A DNA stretch of 64,000 nucleotides from NCBI GenBank assembly GCA_029891345.1, contig CM057009.1:291286966-291350965 (forward strand), written 5' to 3'. The notes beneath the pieces were generated by a model. It was given only the letters and a program-made list of their open reading frames with translations, ran no database searches and had not been told where the DNA came from. Below, piece by piece: positions 1 to 10,616 of this stretch (position 1 is the first letter of the stretch; each line of letters opens with the position of its first letter). Made by a program: the position numbers and the translations under genes. This DNA is from Dryococelus australis. Lineage: Eukaryota; Arthropoda; Insecta; Phasmatodea; Phasmatidae.

Positions 1-614
1 GAAACGCAGACATTTTGAGAACAATAAATAAGGTCTATTACATTACACAATTATATTTTGGAATGTCTGAAAAAGTGATAAGGAATGTTCATGAGCGTAA
101 TTCTTCACTTTTTCAGCTGCTTACCATTTCACCGTCTAAAATAAAAATTCTCTCAGTGACATATTTATCTGTGGAATTTCACCAAGTGAAACGCTGGCGT
201 TGAATTCCACAAACTTGGAGACACTAAAACCAACTATATTTGATCAGAAATTTATAAAAAGGCTTTATAAAAAGATCTTCAATAGAAATGATTACATCGC
301 TTGAAAGACTTTTAAAATGAAGCCGAGAAGGTTTGGAGCAGATCAGCCACCGGAATTCCCATGTATCCGCCCGCACGACCAGACGCCCACACAGCTAACT
401 AGCCTTTCGGCTGGTCCGTCATGGCACCCAACGGTCGAATGGCCCCGCCCACGAACACGAAGGCCCCCAGACCCCTCCCTATCTGTACTATTCTATTTTT
501 TCCTTTGTATTTTTTCCCCCTCGCCCACCGTTCTGCACCAACCTAAGCATCGTCCAGGATATCGAAATACCCGTTCTGGACACCCAGGACTTCGTTTCCC
601 GGCGGACGCGGGAA
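1..614. other. unassigned DNA with a GC-rich block
   Basis: The first 315 bases are AT-rich and show nothing recognisable. From about 317 to 614 the sequence is markedly GC- and pyrimidine-rich and runs directly into a SINE. The open frame across this block continues into the SINE and is not convincing as a gene. It may be part of an unrecognised retroposon. Confidence 0.4.
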
Positions 615-864
615 TGGGTAAACTACTCGCCTCCAACCTGTGCGAATCTCCTTCGATTCCCGGCGGGGTCGCCCCTGGATCTTTGCGTGGGTGTATCATG
701 CCGGACGATGCCGCTGGCCGGCGGGTTTTCTCTGCGATCTCCCGTTTCCCGCGCCTTCCCATTCAGGTGCTGCTCCGCATATTATTCACCTCTCTTCAAC
801 CTCATTGCTCTTAAGATCTCGATGATAAGAGCCGTCCAAAACTCTTCACTCAGTCACTCATTCT
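615..864 (+). repeat. tRNA-derived SINE, family SINE-1
   Basis: The tRNA-like B box (TTCGATTCCCGGC) is at about 654. The family body follows (GCCGGACGATGCCGCTGGCC, GGCGGGTTTTCTC), then the 3' block CTCTTAAGATCTCGATGATAAGAG and an ACTCAGTCACTC tail. At least ten other copies or fragments in this window share this order. SINEs of this kind are transcribed by Pol III and moved by a partner LINE. The 5' end is worn. Confidence 0.85.
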
Positions 865-1185
865 GCTTTACGTAAAATTAACGTTGCATTATATATGCAT
901 CGGTAAAATGAAACTGTGAAATTACTAGAATATTAAATGTTTTACAAATTTACTAATTCTTCCATTAGCATTCCTAAAACCAAATAGGAAGCAAAATAAA
1001 TAATTTCAATATTCATAATCTTTCGCATAACACTTTAAATTCAACGTTAAGACGTAAAACTACATTTTCTCCGTCGTTACCAAATTTGCTGGGTAAATAA
1101 TATATATTATGCACCATGAAATATATGTAGGTAGGGGCAGTGCCATTTTTCAAAGGTTGACTTCAAAACTGCCCGTGAACGACAT
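865..1185 (-). mobile_element. worn copy of MITE mTA-2
   Basis: This matches the interior of the 423 bp MITE copies at 6010 and 31070: a GTAAAATTAACGT-type start, a ...CGTCGTTACCAAATTTGCTGGGTA block, then GGTTGACTTCAAAACTGCCCGTGAACG as a decayed inverted end. The left end is missing where the SINE abuts. Confidence 0.7.
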
Positions 1186-1429
1186 TTAACTGAATTCTCG
1201 TTCAGCAGCAGTTTGGTTGAATAAAAGCATCTGACTCCTCTTGAGTGTGCGAACGACTGCCGGATTGGATGGCGAGGGTGAGTCCAATGTCGGATTTTAA
1301 GCCGCGCCCGCACTTTAAGCCGGGATTACAAATCACATTACGCGTCACTTGAAGCGGGAGCCGTAACACGTTTCGCTCGCACGTGAAATGTTTTCCGTTT
1401 CGGGTTCCGTGAACCGACGCACTGGTAAA
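1186..1429. other. unassigned
   Basis: Moderately GC-rich sequence without a supported feature. Confidence 0.3.
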
Positions 1430-1437
1430 CCAATCAC

Positions 1438-1916
1438 TTACAGATAAGAAAAATTCGCGAGTTCCATGACCTTCAGGCTAGACTCTACAGTAATATATTC
1501 AATGCCAATATTAACTATAGGCTGTTCACGATAAAGTGAGCACTTTTTAAAGCCCTCCCAACATTCATTATCAGCTAATAAATATATATCATTGCAGCCT
1601 CAGGCATTAAACTTTGATGGTGGGGAAATATATACACTGTGTTTATTGGTCACATTGCAATGTTTATATTAAAAAGCAGCAGGAAGATGGAAATTGGATA
1701 AAAGGAAAAATTTATAAGGGTCTTAAAAAGTGCTCACTTTACCGTGAACAGCCTGTACACATTGGCTGTCTACTGTCACAGTGGAAGGCGACAATTGAAT
1801 ACCGTTCTACAGGAGGCGTCAAACACCGTGTGAACCAATGGCTAAAGTTATATAAACGCACGTGTTTTGAATTATAGCTTGTCCCAAAATTGATCCGCGA
1901 ATGCTACAGGTCTTCA
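1438..1916. mobile_element. hAT-like MITE, subfamily N5, split by a MITE
   Basis: After removing the nested MITE at 1518-1755 and one TA, about 240 bp remain. They align with the N5 copy at 22456-22696 (CGCGAGTT...ATGACC, GGCGACAAT, TATATAAACGCACGTGTTT). The flanks CCAATCAC and GCAATCAC agree at 7 of 8 bases, as expected for a hAT target duplication. The termini are worn. Confidence 0.75.
1518..1755. mobile_element. MITE mTA-1, 238 bp, nested
   Basis: The inverted ends AGGCTGTTCACGATAAAGTG and CACTTTACCGTGAACAGCCT are nearly perfect over about 28 bp. TA flanks both sides (1516-1517 and 1756-1757). The related N5 copy at 22456 lacks the insert and reads AACTGCACATTGG where this site reads AACTA[insert]TACACATTGG, so it serves as an empty site. 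The TA target suggests Tc1/mariner-type mobilisation; no transposase is present. Confidence 0.88.
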
Positions 1917-2081
1917 GCAATCACATATATTTATCGGCGACATAGAACATGTTCACGTCCAGACGAAAGAGTTCACGAACAATATGAACGAGGACCGCGA
2001 AAACGTCGTGAAACAATTTGAAGGACACACTAGACCTTGAGTATGTGTACAGTACAGTTAATTTTACACTTGCGCCATAAT

Positions 2082-2374
2082 TAGGCACACCCGAATATCA
2101 TGAATATATCTCCTCACATTTTAAATTTCAATACCCTATGGGTGTACCTGAAATTTTCTGTTGCTTATAGCCGGTGTGTCCTTGTGAAAAGACATTTTCC
2201 TGCTTCGCTGGCCAATAAAAGTTATTTAACTTCAATACTGTACATCTGTGACTCGCGCGCGGGATTTGAAATGCGTAACACGCAAACCATCCAATCACGG
2301 AATGGACCTGTGCTAAACTGTTATGAAATACAACTTGTTGTTAAAAGATTTTCCTTTAAAATCGGGTGTCCCTA
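2082..2374. mobile_element. hAT-like MITE, subfamily N2, 293 bp
   Basis: The ends are TAGGCACACCCGAAT and ATCGGGTGTCCCTA, inverted. The interior aligns in the same orientation with the outer element at 25653-26247 (TTTCAATACCCTA, GGCCAAT..., TTATGAAATACAACTTG). The 8 bp flanks match at only 5 positions, all differences being transitions. Confidence 0.8.
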
Positions 2375-2389
2375 ATCATAGTCCATTAG

Positions 2390-2693
2390 TCGAGATGATG
2401 ATTTATCGCGGGAAAAGTAAACAGTTTGCTAGGATTCAATGTACTGTACACATATCCGACAGTTTTATTTCCTCATTGACTGCCACGCATGTATGAAGCT
2501 ATTACCCCACTGCACTGGGCCAATGAGGATTCTGATACCCCAATGCAGAACGTTCGTGATTGGTATGCAAACAACTTAACCTAGTCAAAACCTTGTTCAT
2601 CCAATAATGAAAGAATAAACTAGTTAGAGTGTTGTAGAGGACATCTTGGCTCAAAAAATATTCGCAATTTTCCATCATCTAAATCCATTAGAC
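2390..2693. mobile_element. hAT-like MITE, 304 bp
   Basis: The inverted ends TCGAGATGATGATTTATCGCG and CGCAATTTTCCATCATCTAAA are flanked by an exact 8 bp duplication TCCATTAG (2382-2389 and 2694-2701). It lies within a few bases of the preceding hAT MITE. The interior is a divergent relative of N1/N2. Confidence 0.8.
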
Positions 2694-2701
2694 ACTTCCT
2701 G

Positions 2702-3061
2702 GGCGCAGAATATTTAACCGTTTCATGCCCACATTAATTTATAATTTATAGTATTGCAAATAAGGCATTACTTGATGGGTGGTGTACTTAAGCTGGCTAC
2801 GACCTTATTGTTTAGTTGTCACAATCAATAAACTGCAGTCGTTGAGTTCGGTGATGAGTGATATGAACCTGTCATAACGTAGCGCAGTAGAATGGTTCAA
2901 GAATCAGTTAGCCACAGCGAAGATCGTTGGGTAGTGGCCATCACAGAGTACAGTACCGGTCAAATATAAGCTTCTTGTGCAACATGCTGGCGATTGTCTT
3001 CGATGGAGATGAAAGAGTTAAGGAGTCCGCAAACAGTCGGCCGTGCCGCGGTCTGAAGCCG
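2702..3061. other. unassigned
   Basis: No supported gene or repeat was found here. Confidence 0.3.
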
Positions 3062-3281
3062 TACACGCCAGTAAAATGGCGGCACTTGCCAGAATCATAA
3101 AACGCCGTTGATCAAGCATTACCTTGTAACTTACTTGACGGCTAGCAAGCCCAACAAATTGGAAAATAATCTCGGGGCTCGCTTTAGCCAATCAGACAAA
3201 ACGCCTGTTTCCAGAGCCTCGCGCAGCCTATCATAGAGGTACGCCCACATAAGAGGAACTGTCACGCCATTTAACTTGTGA
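3062..3281. repeat. dispersed GC-rich repeat REP-1, copy
   Basis: The stretch GCCGTACACGCCAGTAAAATGGCGGC followed by an ACTTACTT.ACGGCT block matches copies at about 11725, 20745, 24680, 28440 and 56340. Ends and class are not defined; most copies are only partly alignable by eye. Confidence 0.5.
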
Positions 3282-3900
3282 GTATAGACTATTCGCGGTT
3301 TCCTCAAAGTTTCTGAATCCAACCTTTGATAAATCGCCCCGTGTCACGTGTTTGGTTGTTTCTTAATCCGTTCAGTCCCGATTTCATTTCTCAGCTAAAG
3401 TTCTGCAAAAGTTGAAGTTTTTTTTATGTGCACTGCAATTGTGTCGGGCGTGCTTCTCGTAACCAGTGGTTAACGTGTTGCGTGTTAGTTCGTGCCAGCA
3501 CTAACCATTCACGAGCGAGAGATGCAGAACTTCAACAATTCAGTTCTCCCGCAAGGACGACGCTCAAAACACAGACATCTGATTCCTTGCGTGTGTACAG
3601 CGGCAACCATAAATATCATTCAAGTGCAACATATCCTCGTTGATGGACACACGGACTGAACGTGTTAAAAATTTAATACTATTAATTACAAGCTTTATTT
3701 AGTTATGTTAACGTAAAAGTATGTTATTCGATGAATTTTAACGTTTACATATATTTAATTTTTAAGTGATGTTACTTCAATTAAGGCAATTATGAATAAA
3801 AAAGGAGAGAAAATACGTGTGTTGGGACTGCCTAGTAAGAAATAGTTGTTATGCAAAATATTAAAAAACTGAGTGCCCACAAATGAGTCTTCGCCTCTGT
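3282..3900 (+). repeat. dispersed repeat REP-2, copy with an inserted segment
   Basis: The left edge TATAGACTATTCGCGGTTTC and the right part GTGTTGG..TGCCTAGTAAGAAATAGTT recur at 57640-57970. Relative to that copy this one carries about 300 extra bases (roughly 3353-3665), with CGTTCAGTCC near one end and its inverse near the other. That could be an inserted inverted-repeat element. Confidence 0.5.
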
Positions 3901-4099
3901 GTCATCGGTTCTACAGCCACGAATAATGCTGCCAGCTCGTATCATATAGAGACGTAGATTTTTTTTAAATTGTGTTATTGGAAAGGTATTTACAAATTAA
4001 TTATATATATATATATATTGTAAGTTAGATGTAATGTTAGTTCTAAACTCCTCGTCAAAGTAAAGATAAGCAGACTCAGGCGCACACAAAACGTGCTCA

Positions 4100-4101
<2 letters not shown>

Positions 4102-4130
<29 letters not shown>
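4102..4130. repeat. poly-A tract
   Basis: A run of 29 A. No retroposon body with a matching target duplication is evident upstream. Confidence 0.9.
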
Positions 4131-4132
<2 letters not shown>

Positions 4133-4227
4133 TTTTGTCAATTTAAACACCCCAAAATATATTGTAGCACCAGGAAAAGTTTTTTATCATGACGTTTCTG
4201 GTCAGCAACAATTAAAAACTAAAGTAA

Positions 4228-4292
4228 ACCTCGCGAGGAGCGGGACTCGAACCCTGTACCTCTCACGTGCAAGCCCAGCTTGTAACAATTTT
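4228..4292 (-). repeat. tRNA-like fragment
   Basis: The minus strand reads GGTTCGAGTCCCGCTCCTCG preceded by a D-arm-like remnant. It contains a B box but no complete cloverleaf, so it is read as a SINE-head or tRNA pseudogene fragment. Confidence 0.5.
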
Positions 4293-4395
4293 TTTTTTTA
4301 CCTTCATTTGACGTTGTTGTGACATTTCTGACTTTGACGAAGCTCTAGTGAGACTGACTTTTTGTTGTTGACGAATCCCCAGTGCGACAATCGAC

Positions 4396-4488
4396 CTGAG
4401 CATCCGCCACGTCGGAGGCACCGGGGCGCGAACCCTCGACCCTCCGACTACAGGTCGGCCACCCTACTCCTGAGCTATGAGGGCAGGG
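4396..4488 (-). repeat. tRNA-derived sequence (SINE head or tRNA pseudogene)
   Basis: The minus strand reads like a tRNA: an A box (TAGCTCAGGAGTAGGGTGG), an anticodon-arm-like CCGACCTGTAGTCGG, and a B box (GGGTTCGCGCCCC). The anticodon loop could be read as GTA or TGT. I see no paired acceptor stem. It differs from the SINE-1 head. Confidence 0.6.
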
Positions 4489-4499
4489 CAGCAATGCGC

Positions 4500-5778
4500 C
4501 ACATTGCTGTAGGTTAATTCACTGTCTGGAGCATGTAAATAACATAAGTCTAATATGTGGCACACACGACAAGGACAGCACACTTCACCTCATGGAGATT
4601 TAATATTCTGGAATCATTCACGTGTAACATTTACTTATTTAGAATAAAGGGATGATGGAAACGATGGTATTAAGAATTTTCCCAAGATTTAGTTCGTAAC
4701 CTGGTGCAAAAAAATCGAACACGGACAAATATGGCGTCGTGGCCAGACAGAAAGTGGCCACTTCGATTATACCAATCAGAGAGCGCACGCGCAGAATGTA
4801 ACGGATGAGATTTTTCAGCCGCAGCTAAATTTTATTACTGTGCATAACATTAATGCTATTGCTGCCAACTAAATGTTCTGGTGGCAGCCAATCAATTTTT
4901 TGCTAACCCGTTCACGCCCAAAGTACACAGTTGTGTACACTACTCATGTGCAGGTTATTTTCGGCCTGTACCGTACACTGCGAAGCTGACGTGATAGGTC
5001 TCGCGTCTCGCGACCACACGAAAGCCGAACCCCGCGCCTGGTTTCCTCGATCGTTACGTGCTAATTGTCACGTTACGTCAGCGTAATCCGCGCCTCGCAT
5101 GCAGCGCTCAAGCAGCTAATACGCTTTACCCCACCATTAGGGTGCTGAGGGGGGGGGGGGCGGAGGAGTCCTGCATGTCGACCGGTAATGAGTATTTCCC
5201 GCCGCTGAGCAGTCCTGTGGGATCCTTTACATCACTTCCAGCGCCGATCGATCCTGCTTCTCCAAGAAGAGTTGTTGCGACCCCAGAAAAAAAAAAAAAT
5301 TCCGTGGCTGCCGGCCGTCGCGAACTTCATCGCAGATTGTGAAACTTGTACTGTGGGACATTTCTGTAAAGGAAAAAACTAATTGACGCGTGAAGAAGTT
5401 AACCTTTTTGAACTTCAAGAATTAATTTATTGAGAAGTCTTAAATTACGATATTTGAAGTCGTTATGTTTGGGTTGGATCAGGCAGGGAAAGCTACGAAC
5501 CTTAATACCTTATCTCAAATTAGGTTGATTTTTTTTTTTCCTTTGTGGCCCTGCCAAATGCCAGTAACGCATTATTTTCACCGTCGCGCATATGCCCTTT
5601 CTCAGTAATTCATTTGTAAAAGTAGTTTTTTAGCACATCACTGTGTTATCTATCTTATGACATTCCATCCTTTGGCTCTCTCGGGCGACATGTTTATTTC
5701 TGTTCTCTTTTAATCACCGTTCGATTGATTTTGTATATGATTGTAAACATAATTTTTTTTTACTGCAAAGCGCAGAAT
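4500..5778. other. unassigned
   Basis: No supported gene. A G-run lies near 5150 and a GC-rich patch at 5000-5340. Short open frames here look like chance. Confidence 0.3.
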
Positions 5779-6451
5779 AGAGTAAGTGAAGAGATATATG
5801 CGGCTCTGAACAGCAAGGTCTTGAGAGCCGATGAGATTGAAGTGAGTATGGAGCAGAGCCGGGATTCCAGGACATGGGAAACGGGAGATCCCTGAGAAAA
5901 TCCCGGCAACCAGCGGCGTCGTCCGGCACGATTCCCACAAGCAAAAATCCGGGAGCGAACCCGTTTGGAATCGAAATCAGATCGCCTAGGTGCGAGGCAA
6001 GTAGTCTTAAAGGCTGTTCACGATAAAGTGAGAACTTTTGAAACCAACCATAACATAGTCACTGCTTCTAACTGCAAATATTTTAACAGGTGCACCGAGC
6101 GACATGCGCCCAGTAAAGTTGGTAACGATGGATAAAAAGTAGTTCCATATCTTAACGTCGAATAAACAGTATTGGGTAACAATTTGCGTTAACTTAAATT
6201 GTTTTTTTTATATTTCTGTTTTTAATTCATAAAGTATAAAAATTAGAAGATTTGTAAAATATTAATTTTTCTAATAATTTAACATTTTCGCTTGACCGAC
6301 CCACGAATAAAGGGACGAGGCCCATGACAATGTTAATTTTACATAGGTCTAAGGAGTAGGAATACACTACGTGCATACAAGTTGATCTTATGCAGGGCTT
6401 TCAAAAGTGCTCATTTTACCGTGAACAGCCTATATCACAACAATACTGCGG
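5779..6451 (-). repeat. SINE-1 copy interrupted by an mTA-2 MITE
   Basis: Read on the minus strand, the 3' block (GGTCTTGAGAGCCGATGAG as seen on plus), the middle (GTCGTCCGGCACGATTCCCAC) and the tRNA-like head follow in order. The head is cut at 6008 by the MITE and resumes after 6432 as TATCACAACAATACTGCGGC, matching the family's ...CCACTACGCCACCGCGGCC edge. The SINE is therefore older than that MITE insertion. Confidence 0.82.
6010..6432. mobile_element. MITE mTA-2, full length, 423 bp
   Basis: The inverted ends AAGGCTGTTCACGATAAAGTG and CATTTTACCGTGAACAGCCTA are flanked by TA on both sides. The interior carries GTGCACCGAGCGACATGCGC and GAGGCCCATGACAATGTTAA, shared with copies at 31070 and 59685. 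The copy at 31070 is also exactly 423 bp. No transposase frame is present. Confidence 0.88.
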
Positions 6452-7097
6452 CGCCCGACGGTTTTGGGATTACAGTAGAGATGTTCCGTTGTTTAGGAAA
6501 TGAAGAGGAGCAGTTTCCTTTATATTCATTGTGCTCTGCACATTCCTTTATTAGGTGCAGTTTCCTTAGAAAGATTCCTTTGCTTAAGGAAAATATTTAA
6601 CATCTCGAACACGGAGTTTCAACGCCTTCAAATGATTCTGTGAGCTACGATTACCTTTGCACGCTAATAGATGATATTACGCAAAATGCTGCCTCAAAAT
6701 AACATCTTGTGAAGGTCTACTTCGAAGGCAGACGGTATTATTCGCCATGAAGTAAAGTTTTGGCCTTACGAAGAAAAAGAAAAAAAAAATCATTACAATT
6801 GGCTTTGTTTTTCGCCGAACCCAGAATCTGTGAACGTAACGTGCCGGTCAGCAATGACTTTCAAATCAGTCTCAACATGAGCTAGGTTTGTGCATTAGGA
6901 AAGATAATTTTGGCACTATGAGGTAAAATTGCCGAAAATGAAAAGTTACAATTAACTTTTCTGTTGAAACATGACATTAACATAGACAGCAGCAAACCGC
7001 GAAATATTTGGAGCCAACACATTTTCCGACGTATTACGCCTTGCTTCTTTAAAGACTGAAGTGTGTGTATCGGATTCAGCTGAACTTGTTTGTATAC
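6452..7097. other. unassigned
   Basis: AT-rich sequence with no recognised feature. Confidence 0.3.
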
Positions 7098-7198
7098 GAA
7101 CCCGCCGACCTGAGTCATCGTGCGGCACGATTCGCACTTGCCAAAATCCGGGAGTGACCCGGCCCGAGATCGAACCCGGTTCGCCTTGGTGGACGATA
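7098..7198 (-). repeat. SINE-1 fragment (head and middle)
   Basis: CATCGTGCGGCACGATTC and GATCGAACCCGGTTCGCCTTGG are the family's middle and B-box region. The 3' half and the 5' edge are missing. Confidence 0.8.
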
Positions 7199-7244
7199 AA
7201 TTGATAATATTTGAAATCCTCTGCTAAAGATATGCTTGTATGCA

Positions 7245-7609
7245 CATTATGTGTTCTTCTACCGCGTGTAAAATTAACGTAGGCATGGGCCTGATCACTT
7301 TAGTCATGCGTCGATCAAGAGAAATTAGGGGATTATTGGATATGTCAATATTTTACTAATATACTAATTGTTAATACTAATGTACATATACTAAAGAAAA
7401 AGAAACCAGAATAAATAGTTTCAATGTTCACAGATATTTATCTGACACTTTCAATTCTATGTTGAAACAGTGGAACCACTTTCCCTCGCCGTTACCAACT
7501 TTACTGGACGCATGGCAATCAGTGTGCCGGTTAAAATACACGCAGGATGGGGCAGTGACATTTTCCAATGGTTGATTTCAAAAGTGTTTACTTTACGGCG
7601 AACAGACTA
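7245..7609 (-). mobile_element. MITE mTA-2, left-truncated
   Basis: It matches the 423 bp family (ATGGGCCTGATCACTTTAGT, CTCGCCGTTACCAACTTTAC) and ends with AAAAGTGTTTACTTTACGGCG and AACAGACTA, followed by TA. About 60 bp of the other end is missing. Confidence 0.75.
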
Positions 7610-7611
7610 TA

Positions 7612-7765
7612 TCCAGGCTACCCCAGCGGGAATCGAACCTACATTGACTCGTTGGGACGAGATCTCTACCCACGCGAGTGGATCGACACAGCACTCAACC
7701 GCCTTGAAAGCAAACTAAATTTGTCAGCCGGTAAAACGGCTTCACTATCGAGCCGCCTTCTTCCC
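7612..7765 (-). repeat. tRNA-like repeat fragment, second family
   Basis: The minus strand has a B box (AGGTTCGATTCCCGCTGGGG) and an upstream GAAGCCGTTTTACCGGCTGA arm-like stretch. It is unlike the SINE-1 body. Low information; a degenerate SINE is the likeliest reading. Confidence 0.4.
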
Positions 7766-8377
7766 ATCTCCCTCTGAAACACAATGGACGCAATAAGTGT
7801 GATGTGAGCCTATTAGCAACGTGCATGGCAACGGGGTAATTTGGTTATAAACAAACTGTCCTTTCCAGTCCTCTTCTGGAACAACGATAACGCGTTTAGC
7901 GCGAGAACGCAAGCAATCTATCAGGCGTGGGAGGTATTGACTATTTTGTTTTCCAAGTGACAGACGGTAAGGAAATTGTACGCAAATGAAACCTGTTAAG
8001 AGGCTGGGTTTACATCTGCTGACTAACTGCTGAAATCAACTCTTATCTGAATGATACAACTTTATTCAATCTTCAGCTTGCGGGAAGCTCCGATGGTCCA
8101 TCGCAGGTTCACCTCACCTTCCTATTTGAGCTCACCTCGTGTCTATAGTCACGAAGTCAAGATACTGAGGAACAGTCTATTATTATGAAAGAAATGCGGC
8201 AGTGTGCGATCGGTCAATAGAATATCACAAACGGTAAGTGGCTCGCTGAGACGATAAGAATATTGCAGTTTGCTCAATATACTTTCCGGTATGAAATTGG
8301 GATTTTAAATAAGCTAAATAAACACACAAATATACCGTCGCTGAAACTAGGAAACAGGGAAAAATTATTTAGCCAAC
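7766..8377. other. unassigned
   Basis: No supported feature. Confidence 0.3.
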
Positions 8378-8381
8378 TTAT

Positions 8382-9239
8382 TGTTAAGCGCTGCAGCTGG
8401 CGCCGATAGGCTGTCCTGAACTTGGAAGGGGGACGGGAGGAGGTGACCCACCTCGATCATCTCCTCTTCCTGGAAAGACGCGATCGCTGCCTGGTTGCCC
8501 CGATTCTGGGAAGCCCGTGAATAACTGACAGCGGAGAGACTTGCTTGCGTCACAGCCCATCCTTCCCCCTCTGCAGGCGCCGACAGTAGGCGCGAGAATA
8601 CTCTGGGAATTAGGACACTCGGCGCAACTCAGGAATTAACCAACATTTCTGGATGACGGCCAACGACCTATAAATCACGGCGGGACTGCGGGCAGTCTTT
8701 GGCGAAGGCCATCTAGCTGAGTTCGGGCGCGAAGTTAGGTGCGGTACGACTGCGTATGAGGTGTTCTTGGTGTGAATGGACGAGAGGGCGTTAAGCCCGG
8801 CGAGTGAAGCCTACTGTGCGTGAGGGCGCTCGGAAAATTCTAGACCATTGCGGACTGGCGGTACATGGAACTAAATTGAGGTGGGACTGAGTTTACATGT
8901 AATAGGGATTTTATCGTAAATATTCAAACGGTCAAATATGAACACATAATTGATCAGTTATTTGAATAGATTTTGAAGCACTGTCTGTTGGGAGTGATTT
9001 TTAATAATTTCATTTCATTGGTTTATTTGAGATAGTTATAAATTTTGATAATTGAAAACATAATTGTAAACAGTAAGTGGTATCAATAATTCATTGTGAG
9101 ACGTTGAGTTGAGAGAATTTTGTTTGCATTTATTGTAAATCAAATTAGGAAATTATAATTAGATCTCATATTTAATAAAGACCTCCATCCCTTATCGTAC
9201 TTGTTCAGCTCACTTAATTTCGAGAGAGAAATCGTAACA
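8382..9239 (+). mobile_element. solo LTR, 858 bp (LTR retroelement fossil)
   Basis: It starts TGTTAAGCGCTG and ends ATCGTAACA, the TG...CA form of LTRs. It is flanked by a 4 bp duplication TTAT (8378-8381 and 9240-9243). A TATA-like CCTATAAATC lies near 8668, and AATAAA near 9174 precedes the 3' end, giving a plausible U3-R-U5 order on the plus strand. No partner LTR or internal region is in the window, so it is a solo LTR left by recombination. A 4 bp duplication would suit a Gypsy-type element; the family is inferred only. Confidence 0.65.
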
Positions 9240-9243
9240 TTAT

Positions 9244-10149
9244 TTTCGATAATACCCAGCTAGTTTATCATTTTATGACTGGGTAAACAAGTTTTGACTC
9301 TGCTAAGTTCTAAACACGTCAATCACAAATCTTCTCCCGTTATACTATCAGACTCTTTATTGTGCCAATGAAATGGGGTGGTATATGTTTACATGCACGA
9401 CAGCGAATAACGAAAGTAAATTGTAGAATGTATGTATAGTACGTTGGATCCTAGCAAACAGTCAACTTTTCGCCGCAATGAGCCATCGCATCTATGTATT
9501 GCCAATTGTTGTGGTGCCTAGCCAGGTGTACATCCTATCTGTATCCTAGCCCAACCACTGTGCACACCCTTGGCTTAAGGCCCCCAACTAAGTACCAGGA
9601 TCAAATTATTAACTCTTCTAATTCACTACAACCAATTTCTTTATCAATGCACTTTTTATTACAATATCAACTCAGTTCTCAACTACAATTATAAATTACA
9701 CTAATGCACTAAATGTTACTCTTCTCGACTACTTCTACATTTAGTTTATATTCAAAACTCATCTACCTTACTTTATAATGACAATAATTCTTACGTTAAA
9801 CTCCTATCTCTTAATCAATAATTATTAATTATCTTCTTGTTCAATAATTACTTTAGATTATAGTAATCACTCTTCCTAACTCGAATCGCACCCTGCTCGC
9901 CCTTGCACTCTACTCAAGATCACCTACCGCTGACAGCCTCGGCTCTGCCGGAGTTCCTCCGTCGGCTCGTGTGGTGGAGATATGGTGAAGAAGGACGGTT
10001 TGTCCAAGCCTGGTCTCGACCAAGCTCCTGGATCACCTCGGCACTGGCTCCTCCCGACACTGCTCCAGCCTCGGTTGCCTCGCTGATCGGCGATCACTCC
10101 TGCCTCGCTGGACGACCAACCTCCGACACGCACCAGGTTAGGAATCCCT
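9244..10149. other. unassigned, AT-rich then GC-rich
   Basis: 9490-9900 is C- and T-rich with short direct repeats. 9900-10140 is GC-rich with overlapping open frames on both strands but no recognisable domain. Part of an old retroelement is possible. Confidence 0.3.
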
Positions 10150-10362
10150 CTCTTAAAATCGAGGTCTTGAGAGTCGAGCATGGAGCAGCACCGGTATGCA
10201 AGGGCGGGGGAAACGGGCGATAACCGAGTTAAGCCCATCGGCCTGCGGCATCGTCCGGCACGATTCCCACGTGCGGAATTCCAGGAGCGACCCTGCCGGG
10301 AATCGAACCCGGTTCGCCCATGTGGCAGGCGGGCTGTCTAGCAGCGACACCCACCGCGGCCC
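10150..10362 (-). repeat. SINE-1 copy
   Basis: All family blocks are present: GAGGTCTTGAGAG, GCGGCATCGTCCGGCACGAT, the B box GGGAATCGAACCCGG and the edge CCACCGCGGCC. The gap from 10363 to 10616 holds nothing I recognise. Confidence 0.87.
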
Positions 10363-10616
10363 TCCGCGTTGCAAGAGCTGACTCTGCTTGGACGAGCACG
10401 CTGAGGTAGAAGAGCATCCACGACGAAGCACTGCAGAACTCAAACTAGCGAGAATCGAACCCTAACAGCCACTTCTCGGGCCGGCTGGTACGAAGTCACG
10501 TCGTTGGCGTGATCGCTATGAACGACTCCAGTGATAACGTGAGTAACGACGGTAATGAAATATTTACAGCCGAGAGCCCACCGTTGATACTGCCCAAACC
10601 TGGGCAGTGTTACCAA

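Noticed and set aside
317-814. 165-codon open frame
   Set aside because: It runs from a GC-rich block through a SINE-1 copy; the same sequence occurs at a dozen places and gives frames in several phases.
4102-4130. processed retrocopy ending in poly-A
   Set aside because: No gene-like body or target duplication accompanies the tract; a similar run at 58106 also lacks them.
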